Of a stretch of DNA of 5,768 nucleotides, positions 1-5,388 are shown one piece after another (position 1 is the stretch's first letter; the number at the start of each line of letters is the position of its first letter). Origin of the DNA: Candidatus Sericytochromatia bacterium (lineage in GTDB: Bacteria; Cyanobacteriota; Sericytochromatia; JACMPN01); the NCBI GenBank assembly GCA_014377495.1, contig JACMPN010000143.1, positions 1 through 5,768 of the forward strand. Direction: 5' to 3'. A program made the translations under genes and the position numbers. A model generated the notes under the pieces. That model had not been told where the DNA came from. It searched no databases and worked only from the letters and a program-made list of their open reading frames with translations.

Positions 1-1
1 C

Positions 2-742
2 GTCATCGCCGATGCGCCGGACGGCAATAACATCAACGACGCCTGCGGCTCGACCCATCTCGCCTGGGTCTCCGAAGTGCTGGCGGAGACCCGGGCCGAC
101 ATCGCCATCGCCTTTGACGGCGACGGTGACCGTGTCCTGGCCGTCGCTCCCGGTGGGATCGTCCTTGACGGCGATCAGATCATGTACCTCTGCCGGTCCT
201 ATCTGCCCTCGCTGGCCGCCGAAACCGACGTCGTGGCCACCGTGATGAGCAACATGGGCCTGGAATCGGCACTGCAGGCCCAGGGGGTCCGCATGCACAG
301 GGCCAAGGTCGGCGACCGGTACGTGCTGGAAACCATGGACAAGATCGGCGCCAAACTGGGCGGCGAGCAGTCCGGACACGTCATCTTCCGGCATCTGCAG
401 ACGACTGGCGATGGCCTAATCACGGCCATCCAGCTGCTCTGCGCCCTCAAATTCGCTGGAAAACCGGTGCAGGACCTGTTGTTGACCCGCTTTCCCCAGA
501 TACTGATCAACGTCAAAGCCGAACACCCGACCCGCTGGGCCGAAATCCCCGCCATCACGATGGCCGTCGACAAAGTCTGCGCCGATCTGGGTAGCGACGG
601 TCGGGTCCTCGTGCGGGCTTCCGGGACCGAGCCGCTCGTGCGGGTAATGCTGGAAGGTCGGGATGGCGAGACCATCGAGGCCATGGCCCAATTCCTGGCT
701 GATCTCATCGCCAGGGAATTGAACAGCGCCACCTTGGTTTAA
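2..742 (+). CDS. glmM: Phosphoglucosamine mutase, C-terminal part (5' end outside window)
   Basis: This enzyme interconverts glucosamine-6-phosphate and glucosamine-1-phosphate in the cytoplasm, on the route to UDP-N-acetylglucosamine for peptidoglycan and lipopolysaccharide. The frame is open from base 2 and encodes 246 residues to a TAA stop, against about 445 for the whole family protein, so roughly the N-terminal 200 residues with the catalytic serine lie outside the window. Visible hallmarks in order are NINDACGSTH near the start, the Mg-binding loop DGDGDR (bases 116-133), the sugar-binding loop GEQSGH (362-379) and the phosphate-binding loop RASGTEP (614-634). The GEQSGH and RASGTEP forms point to GlmM rather than phosphomannomutase or phosphoglucomutase. 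An internal GTG at 77 lies inside the conserved fold and is not the start. The gene converges on the flavin reductase. No defect is visible in the part present. Confidence 0.95.
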   Translation, partial: VIADAPDGNNINDACGSTHLAWVSEVLAETRADIAIAFDGDGDRVLAVAPGGIVLDGDQIMYLCRSYLPSLAAETDVVATVMSNMGLESALQAQGVRMHRAKVGDRYVLETMDKIGAKLGGEQSGHVIFRHLQTTGDGLITAIQLLCALKFAGKPVQDLLLTRFPQILINVKAEHPTRWAEIPAITMAVDKVCADLGSDGRVLVRASGTEPLVRVMLEGRDGETIEAMAQFLADLIARELNSATLV

Positions 743-768
743 AAGAGATCTAAGCCGGAGTAACCAAC

Positions 769-795
769 AGCCAGCAGAGGGGGGCTGCGGTGGCT
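769..795. other. Imperfect hairpin after glmM, possible weak terminator
   Basis: AGCCA-GCAG pairs with CTGC-(GG bulge)-TGGCT around a 7-base AGGGGGG loop, starting 27 bases after the glmM stop codon. No T-run follows it on either strand, so a classical intrinsic terminator is not supported. It could slow polymerase or act with Rho. The rest of 743-898 shows no convincing gene. Confidence 0.25.
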
Positions 796-858
796 CGGCG
801 TGGTCGCCATCCGGATCGGGTTCTGGCGACAGCTCCGACTGGCGCTCAGCCGGGTTCC

Positions 859-894
859 GGTCTGCAGGCGGGCCACAATCAGCCGCCCCAGACC
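859..894 (-). terminator. Stem-loop in the convergent gap, candidate terminator for the flavin reductase gene
   Basis: GGTCTG (859-864) pairs with CAGACC (889-894), and GGCGG (867-871) pairs with CCGCC (883-887). A small internal loop separates the two helices, and the apical loop is 11 bases. This 11-bp G+C-rich stem begins five bases past the flavin reductase stop codon on the minus strand, where a terminator is expected. There is no T-tract after it on either strand, so it could be a U-less terminator or an mRNA 3'-end stabiliser rather than a standard intrinsic terminator. Confidence 0.35.
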
Positions 895-898
895 CCCG

Positions 899-1384
899 CT
901 AATAGTGGAAGCCGGACTTGCGGATATGCACGGCGGGGTCTTTGACGTCGGGATTCAGCCGTCCGGCGATGACTTCGCCGAAGTAGATGACGTGGTCCCC
1001 CACCGCCTGCGAGGCGACGATCTTGCATTCCAGGTCCGCCACGGCCTGAGGCAGCAGCTCGACGCCCGTCACCCCGCGGATCACGGCCATGCCCTCATAC
1101 GGGTCCTGATCGGGACCGAAGCCCCGGCCGAAGTGCTTCATCAGCGCCGTGTCGCCATTGGGGATAATGTTCACGGCAAAATGGGCGCCGTCCTCGAAGA
1201 GTTCCTGCGTCTGGCGACCGGCTTTGATGGCGACGGAGAGGATGGGCGGCTCAAAGCTCGCCTGCTGCACCCAGGAACCGAGAAACGCGCTGGGGCGCTC
1301 ACCGAGCCGGATCGTGATGATGTACAGCCCACTGGCAATGCGGCCAATGGCCTTGCCGATGGAGTCTTTGTCTGTGGCGATCAT
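899..1384 (-). CDS. Flavin reductase-like FMN-binding protein
   Basis: The 161-residue product looks like a complete single-domain member of the flavin reductase-like, FMN-binding split-barrel family. These proteins bind FMN or FAD and typically pass electrons from NAD(P)H to flavin for a partner oxygenase, or serve as the C-terminal domain of some flavodiiron proteins. The sequence shows the N-terminal strand GRIASGLYIIT (residues 14-24), the segment SWVQQASFEPPILSVAIK (37-54) containing the typical PP-hydrophobic strand, FAVNII, GDHVIYFGEV, and a C-terminal HIRKSGFHY. The ATG at 1384 is chosen because homology begins directly after it and GAAGGGA sits a few bases upstream. The frame stays open to an ATG at 1477, but that 31-residue extension has no family character and would swallow the palindrome at 1400-1415. 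No oxygenase lies nearby, so the partner is unknown. It is transcribed away from the pdh operon. Confidence 0.88.
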   Translation of the reverse strand: MIATDKDSIGKAIGRIASGLYIITIRLGERPSAFLGSWVQQASFEPPILSVAIKAGRQTQELFEDGAHFAVNIIPNGDTALMKHFGRGFGPDQDPYEGMAVIRGVTGVELLPQAVADLECKIVASQAVGDHVIYFGEVIAGRLNPDVKDPAVHIRKSGFHY

Positions 1385-1399
1385 GGGGTTCCCTTCGCT

Positions 1400-1415
1400 G
1401 CCGTTGCGCAACGGC
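1400..1415. promoter_or_regulatory. 16-bp perfect palindrome upstream of flavin reductase, candidate operator
   Basis: GCCGTTGCGCAACGGC is identical to its reverse complement over all 16 bases, with a TTGCGCAA core. It ends 15 bases upstream of the flavin reductase ATG and lies about 147 bases upstream of pdhA. An uninterrupted palindrome of this length is poor as an RNA hairpin because it leaves no free loop without breaking pairs. It is better suited to a dimeric repressor such as a MarR- or TetR-type protein. The regulator is not known and no regulator gene lies in the window. Confidence 0.45.
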
Positions 1416-1478
1416 CGAGTAGCGTCCATGATGCCATATCCGGCCAGGCCCGACACTCGCCATTCCCTCAGAGCCACG

Positions 1479-1484
1479 TATAAT
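1479..1484 (+). promoter_or_regulatory. pdhA: Exact TATAAT -10 hexamer, candidate pdh operon promoter
   Basis: TATAAT lies 77 bases upstream of the pdhA start, so transcription would begin near 1491 and leave a leader of about 70 bases. This hexamer is unlikely by chance in such G+C-rich DNA. No good -35 box sits at 16-18 bases: those positions read ctcgcc and neighbours. The closest TTGACA-like hexamer, CCGACA at 1449-1454, is 24 bases away, and there is no extended -10 TGn. If real, the promoter may need an activator. For the minus-strand gene I see no convincing promoter. Confidence 0.5.
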
Positions 1485-1527
1485 GGCCCACGCCTCCGTC
1501 GGCACAGGCCCCGGAGCAGTCATAACG

Positions 1528-1559
1528 AGGGCTTGCGCCCTGCAGGTGGACTGGAGGGC
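1528..1559 (+). promoter_or_regulatory. pdhA: pdhA leader with mutually exclusive hairpins over the ribosome-binding site
   Basis: Three short segments compete. AGGGC at 1528-1532 pairs with GCCCT at 1537-1541 around the loop TTGC. The same GCCCT can instead pair with AGGGC at 1555-1559, which lies within the GGAGGG Shine-Dalgarno (1553-1558) of pdhA. The first fold leaves the ribosome-binding site free and the second hides it. Stems are only 5 bp and no known riboswitch fold is recognised, so regulation here is inference. The Shine-Dalgarno itself, close to the ATG at 1562, supports that start. Confidence 0.3.
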
Positions 1560-1561
1560 CC

Positions 1562-2554
1562 ATGGCATCCGTCGATCCGCTCGAAATGTATCGGGGGATG
1601 CTGCTCATTCGCCGCTTTGAGGGGCGGGCCGGCGAAATGTACGCCTATGGGAAGATCGGTGGGTTTCTCCACCTTTACATTGGTGAAGAAGCCATCGCTG
1701 TCGGCGCCATCCGGGCTACCCGACCCGATGACGACGTCATTGGTCACTACCGGGATCACGGCTATGCCCTGGCCCGCGGGCTCTCGCCCCGGGCCGTCAT
1801 GGCGGAGCTCTACGGCAAGGCCACCGGTTGCTGTGGCGGGCGTGGCGGCTCGATGCACCTGGCCGATGCCAAACGGCACTTCTGGGGCGGCCACGCCATC
1901 GTCAGCGGCCACGTGCCGATCGCCGTCGGCATGGCCTTTGCCCGACAACAACAGGGCGCCAAAACCGTCGTGCTGGATTTCTTCGGCGACGGGGCCACCC
2001 AACACGGTTACTGGCCCGAAGCCCTGAACATGGCCAGCCTGTGGCGGCTGCCGGTGGTCTTCATCTGTGAGGACAACCGCTACGGCATGGGCACGGCACT
2101 CAGCCGCGCCGGCGCCCAGGAGGACATCGCCAAGCGGGCTGTCGCCTATGACATGCCGGGGCTGCGGGTGGACGGCATGGATCCCGTGGCCGTCCATGAG
2201 GCCGTCAGCGACGCCGTCGCCCTGGCCCGCCGGGGCGATGGGCCCTCCCTGCTCGTCTGCGACACTTACCGGTTACGCGGCCACTCGATGGCCGATCCTG
2301 AAGCCTACCGGCACCGTGACGAGGTGGCGACGTGGCGGGAACGGGATCCAATCATCCGATTGGCCGAACGGCTGAAACAGTCCAAGCGGGCCGACGACGG
2401 TACCCTCCACGACATCGAGGTCGGCGTGATGCGGGTGATTGACGATGCTGTGACCTTTGCCGAAGAGTCGCCGGATCCGAGTCCGGACACTTTGATGCAG
2501 GACATTTACGCCCGCCCCGTCCCCCTGGAGGCCGCTTTTTCGGAAAGGAGGTGA
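1562..2554 (+). CDS. pdhA: Pyruvate dehydrogenase E1 component, alpha subunit
   Basis: Together with E1 beta, this subunit decarboxylates pyruvate using thiamine diphosphate and transfers the two-carbon unit to the lipoyl group of E2. The 330-residue product has normal family length. Visible features are GGFLHLYIGEEAIAVG (33-48), the substrate-channel motif YRDHG (63-67), GRGGSMHL (93-100) and the thiamine-diphosphate motif from GDG (142-144) to EDNRYGMGT (170-178). It also has YRLRGHSMADP (236-246) with the conserved histidine H241. By alignment with human E1 alpha from memory, the Mg ligands (D143, N172, Y174) are kept. The usual ENN is EDN and the usual NQG after GDGA is QHG, which is mild divergence. 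Acetoin dehydrogenase E1 is the nearest alternative, but GGFLHLYIG and the neighbours favour PDH. The gene leads the operon and its TGA lies inside the ribosome-binding site of pdhB. Confidence 0.93.
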   Translation: MASVDPLEMYRGMLLIRRFEGRAGEMYAYGKIGGFLHLYIGEEAIAVGAIRATRPDDDVIGHYRDHGYALARGLSPRAVMAELYGKATGCCGGRGGSMHLADAKRHFWGGHAIVSGHVPIAVGMAFARQQQGAKTVVLDFFGDGATQHGYWPEALNMASLWRLPVVFICEDNRYGMGTALSRAGAQEDIAKRAVAYDMPGLRVDGMDPVAVHEAVSDAVALARRGDGPSLLVCDTYRLRGHSMADPEAYRHRDEVATWRERDPIIRLAERLKQSKRADDGTLHDIEVGVMRVIDDAVTFAEESPDPSPDTLMQDIYARPVPLEAAFSERR

Positions 2555-2555
2555 T
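2544..2555 (+). promoter_or_regulatory. pdhB: Unusually long Shine-Dalgarno of pdhB overlapping the pdhA stop codon
   Basis: AAAGGAGGTGAT matches the complement of the conserved bacterial 16S rRNA 3' end over 12 bases. It contains the pdhA TGA stop (2552-2554). The GGAGG core ends seven bases before the GTG start at 2559. It fixes the GTG as the start and suggests very efficient, possibly coupled, initiation that offsets the GTG codon and keeps E1 beta equal to E1 alpha. Confidence 0.85.
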
Positions 2556-2558
2556 GCC

Positions 2559-3557
2559 GTGCCGGACCTGACCTATCGGGAGGCGTTGCGCCGGGCCCTG
2601 CGCCAGTCGTTGGACGATGACGACCGGGTGTTCCTCATGGGTGAGGACATCGGCGCCTATGGCGGGGCCTATGCCGTGACCAAAGGCCTGTTGGCAGACT
2701 ATGGCGAGAACCGGGTCAAGGACACGCCCATCGCCGAAGGGGGCATCGTCGGATTCGCCGTGGGGGCGGCGATGGCCGGTCAGCGTCCGGTCGTGGAGCT
2801 GATGACGGCGAACTTCGCCCTGCTGGCCATCGATCAGATCGTCAATCATGCCGCCAAATTGCACTATATGTATAACGGCCAGATCACCGTACCGCTCGTC
2901 ATCCGTACGGTATCGGGCTGGGGGCAGCTCGCCGCTACCCATTCCCAGGTTTTTGACACTTACTTCGCCTATGTACCCGGCCTCAAGGTCGTTGCCCCGG
3001 CGACTGCGGGGGATGCATACGGGTTGCTGAAGCTGGCCATCGCAGATCCGGATCCTGTGGTCTTCATCGAGCACAGCCTGCTCTACAGCACACAGGGCCC
3101 GGTCCCCGAGCCTGACGTGCCGATGGCATTCGGCCGGTCGGTCGTTCGGCGGAAAGGCAGCGACGTTACCCTCGTCAGCTATTCCCGGGTGCTGCTGGCC
3201 TGTCTGGCCGCTGCCGAGACTCTGGCCAAAGAAGGGATCGACGCCGAGGTCATCGACCTCCGCTGCCTGCGCCCCCTGGACATGAACCCTGTTTATGAAT
3301 CCGTCGCCAAGACAAACCGGGTGATCGTCGCCGAGGAATCCTGGCGCAGCTTTGGCATTGGCGCCGAGGTGGCCGCTCGCATCCAGGAAGCCTGTTTCGA
3401 CAGTCTGGATGCCCCCGTGGCCCGGGTCGCCGCCAAAGAAGTGCCGCTGCCATACAACCGCACACTCGAGATACTGGCCATGCCTGGTGACGACGAGGTG
3501 GCCCAAGTCGCCCGGACCCTGGTGGGAGCGAGGAGGCAGCTGTGGCCAGTGACGTGA
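2559..3557 (+). CDS. pdhB: Pyruvate dehydrogenase E1 component, beta subunit
   Basis: E1 beta completes the alpha2-beta2 thiamine-diphosphate enzyme and contributes the residue that activates the cofactor. The product is 332 residues, a typical length. Motifs in order are FLMGEDIG (25-32), DTPIAEGG (55-62) with the expected catalytic glutamate E60, a pyrimidine-binding region around DQIVNHAAKLHYMYNGQ (92-108), and GQLAATHSQ (122-130) with H128 where active-site histidine occurs in the human protein. The C-terminal transketolase domain begins near FGRSVVRRKGSDVTLVSYS and includes EVIDLRCLRPLD and AEESWRSFGIGAEVA. The GTG start is set by the strong ribosome-binding site four bases past the pdhA stop. 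Its 3' end overlaps the E2 gene by 16 bases in another frame. There is no fused lipoyl domain. All key residues I can place are intact. Confidence 0.94.
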   Translation: MPDLTYREALRRALRQSLDDDDRVFLMGEDIGAYGGAYAVTKGLLADYGENRVKDTPIAEGGIVGFAVGAAMAGQRPVVELMTANFALLAIDQIVNHAAKLHYMYNGQITVPLVIRTVSGWGQLAATHSQVFDTYFAYVPGLKVVAPATAGDAYGLLKLAIADPDPVVFIEHSLLYSTQGPVPEPDVPMAFGRSVVRRKGSDVTLVSYSRVLLACLAAAETLAKEGIDAEVIDLRCLRPLDMNPVYESVAKTNRVIVAEESWRSFGIGAEVAARIQEACFDSLDAPVARVAAKEVPLPYNRTLEILAMPGDDEVAQVARTLVGARRQLWPVT

Positions 3558-5071
3558 TCATGCCCAAAATGGGCTATGACATGACGTCCGGGGTGCTCGC
3601 CCGATGGCTGAAGCACCCCGGTGACAGGGTCCGCAGCGGTGAGCCCATCGCCGAGGTGGAAACGGACAAGGTGACCATCGAGATCGAGTCCTTTGCCAGT
3701 GGCACCGTCGACAAGCTGCTGGCCAACGAAGGCGACCGGGTTCCTGTGGGCACGCCGATCGCCACCATCACCACCGATGCGGCCCTGCCTGACCGAACGG
3801 CGCCCATGCCGATCGGAGCAGGCGAAGGCGGGGAGGCCATCCCCGTTAAAGAGGCAGCCGGTGCCGGATCGGCCGTCGTCACGCATGCCAAGACAGGTCC
3901 TGAGACGACGCCCGGCCGGGAAGGTCGGGAACCCCGTTCGCAGGCCGGGGGTCCCATGCCGGCGTCGATGGCCGAGGCCGAAGTGGCCCCGCCAACGGGA
4001 CGGGAAGACCGGATCAAAGTGTCTCCCCTCGCCCGGCGGCTGGCTCAGGAACGGGGGATCTCCCTGTCGGGCATCACCGGGTCCGGACCAGGGGGACGGA
4101 TCATCAAGGCCGACGTCGAGGCTGCTGAGGTCACCAAATCCCCGGAAACACGACGGCAGGCAGCTCCGCCCCACATGCCAACGACACAGCCCGTCCCCGG
4201 GCCAATGCTGCCACCCATGCCGCCGGCCGATGCCGCCGCCTCCCCGGTACCTCAACCGTCTGCGCCGACCGTCCACGGGGAGCCAGAGCCCTCAGCCCCG
4301 GGTCAGGAATCCCGGCCCCCGGTCCCAGCCCCGGAACCCCAGCCCCCGGATCCTGTGGCAACCAGCCAGACGGCGATTCCGATGAGCCGCTCTCAACGGG
4401 CGGTTGCCAGGCTGATGGCCATCAGCAAACAGACGATCCCCCACTTTTACGTGACCGTGCCCATCACCATGGATCACGCATTGACCCTGCGGGCCGACAT
4501 GAACGACGTGCTGCCGCCGGACAGTGCGATTAGCATCAACGACCTGGTCATCAAGGCCGTGGCCCTGGCCCTGAGCGAAACGCCGGACCTGTGCCGGCGA
4601 TGGACCGATGCGGGGTTCGAGCCGGTCAGCGGCATCCATGTGGCGATCGCCGTGGCCACGCCTGAAGGTGGCATCATCAGTCCCGTCCTCCGCAATGCCG
4701 ATCGGACGCCGCTGCCGACACTGGCCCGGCGGGCTCGCCAGCTGATCCAGGCCGCCCGGAAGGGGCATTTGAGTGCCGATGCCATGCGGGATGCGGTCTT
4801 TACCGTGAGCAACCTGGGGGCGTCCGGGGTGGAGTCCTTTACGGCGATCATCACACCGCCCGAGTCGGCGGTGTTGGCCGTTGCCAGCATCCAGGCCGGG
4901 CCGGTCGTCCGGGACAGCGACATCGACATCGAACAGCGGATGCGGGTGACCCTGTCCGCCGATCATCGTCTCATTGGCGGCGTGGCCGGCGCGGCCTTTC
5001 TGCATCGGGTGCGGGCGCGCTTGGAATCCCCCTATCGATTGCTGGTGGATGTGACAGAGGATGCCGCATGA
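3542..5071 (+). CDS. pdhC: Dihydrolipoamide acetyltransferase (E2) of pyruvate dehydrogenase
   Basis: E2 forms the core of the complex, carries the swinging lipoyl arm and transfers acetyl to CoA. The 509-residue product has one lipoyl domain (about 1-80; ETDKVTIEIES at 40-50 with lipoylated lysine K43), a flexible linker, and a peripheral-subunit-binding domain (158-195, SPLARRLAQERG and GSGPGGRIIKADVEAA). A very Pro/Ala-rich linker (about 196-278) and the catalytic domain (279-509) follow. The catalytic domain has TVSNLGASGVESFTAIITPPES and ends after SADHRLIGG. The usual HRxxDG motif reads H475-R-L-I-G479-G480, so the histidine is kept and the aspartate is glycine. The GTG start at 3542 has AGGAGG at 3531-3536 and overlaps pdhB by 16 bases. 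The TGA stop shares ATGA with the E3 remnant. The operon indicates PDH rather than 2-oxoglutarate or branched-chain E2. Confidence 0.93.
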   Translation: MASDVIMPKMGYDMTSGVLARWLKHPGDRVRSGEPIAEVETDKVTIEIESFASGTVDKLLANEGDRVPVGTPIATITTDAALPDRTAPMPIGAGEGGEAIPVKEAAGAGSAVVTHAKTGPETTPGREGREPRSQAGGPMPASMAEAEVAPPTGREDRIKVSPLARRLAQERGISLSGITGSGPGGRIIKADVEAAEVTKSPETRRQAAPPHMPTTQPVPGPMLPPMPPADAAASPVPQPSAPTVHGEPEPSAPGQESRPPVPAPEPQPPDPVATSQTAIPMSRSQRAVARLMAISKQTIPHFYVTVPITMDHALTLRADMNDVLPPDSAISINDLVIKAVALALSETPDLCRRWTDAGFEPVSGIHVAIAVATPEGGIISPVLRNADRTPLPTLARRARQLIQAARKGHLSADAMRDAVFTVSNLGASGVESFTAIITPPESAVLAVASIQAGPVVRDSDIDIEQRMRVTLSADHRLIGGVAGAAFLHRVRARLESPYRLLVDVTEDAA

Positions 5072-5388
5072 TCGACCTGAGCGTCGTCGGTGGCGAGCCT
5101 GGCGGCTACGTCGTGGCGATCCGGGCCGTGCAGCTCGGTATGAGCGTCACCCCCATCGAACGGGAAGCCTCGGGCGGCGACTGCCTGCACTGCGGCTGTA
5201 TCCCGTCCAAAGCCCTGCTACGCCATGTCGCAGTGCTGAAACTGGTACACCATACGGCTGATTTTGGAAATAGCGTCAGCCGCATGGCGACACGATTACC
5301 GCATCACGACACACAGGCCGCCATTCCCTTGATACAGTGGCCTGAGATACCCCGCCCATCTCTTTATATGCGCTGGAGCTCCTTATGA
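5068..5388 (+). pseudogene. lpd: Truncated dihydrolipoamide dehydrogenase (E3), N-terminal remnant only
   Basis: Full E3 (about 460-480 residues) reoxidises the dihydrolipoyl group of E2 with FAD and NAD+. This frame encodes only 106 residues. Positions 1 to about 70 clearly match the E3 N-terminus: the FAD Rossmann start LSVVGGEPGGYVVAIRAVQLG (residues 4-24), EREASGGDC, and the redox-disulfide segment CLHCGCIPSKALL with C39 and C44. After about residue 70 homology stops, and the last 35 or so residues resemble nothing I know. The rest of the FAD domain and the NAD, central and dimerisation domains are absent. Within the remnant, the middle glycine of GxGxxG is glutamate (E10, codon GAG, one base from GGG). 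The start has AGAGGA six bases upstream and shares ATGA with the E2 stop. The frame ends in another ATGA shared with the next gene. Over 5221-5380 G+C falls to about 55%. It is probably a deletion remnant. An expressed short protein is the alternative. Confidence 0.8.

Noticed and set aside
743..898. Small gene, tRNA or other RNA gene in the convergent gap
   Set aside because: No plausible short frame with a ribosome-binding site and no tRNA-like cloverleaf was seen. Only hairpins are supported.
1404..1432. TTGCGC and CATGAT as a -35/-10 pair facing right
   Set aside because: Spacing is 17 bases but both hexamers are weak, and TTGCGC is part of the palindrome. The TATAAT at 1479 is far stronger.
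1385..1477. Longer flavin reductase start at ATG 1477 or 1429
   Set aside because: The added residues lack family similarity, and the ATG at 1384 has a better ribosome-binding site and sits at the homology edge.
800..1483. 227-codon plus-strand frame over the flavin reductase
   Set aside because: The minus-strand product has clear FMN-binding family motifs. The plus-strand translation resembles nothing.
2352..3506. 384-codon minus-strand open frame opposite pdhA and pdhB
   Set aside because: It lies opposite two well-recognised genes, has no family motifs and crosses their junction. Long antisense frames are expected in G+C-rich codon usage.
3293..4276. 327-codon minus-strand frame opposite pdhB and E2
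   Set aside because: It is low-complexity, rich in Gly and Arg, has no recognisable domain, and mirrors the biased codon use of the plus-strand genes.
5329..5370. Possible promoter for the glycohydrolase gene (TTGATA at 5329, TATATG at 5365)
   Set aside because: The two hexamers are 30 bases apart, and neither has a partner at 16-18 bases.
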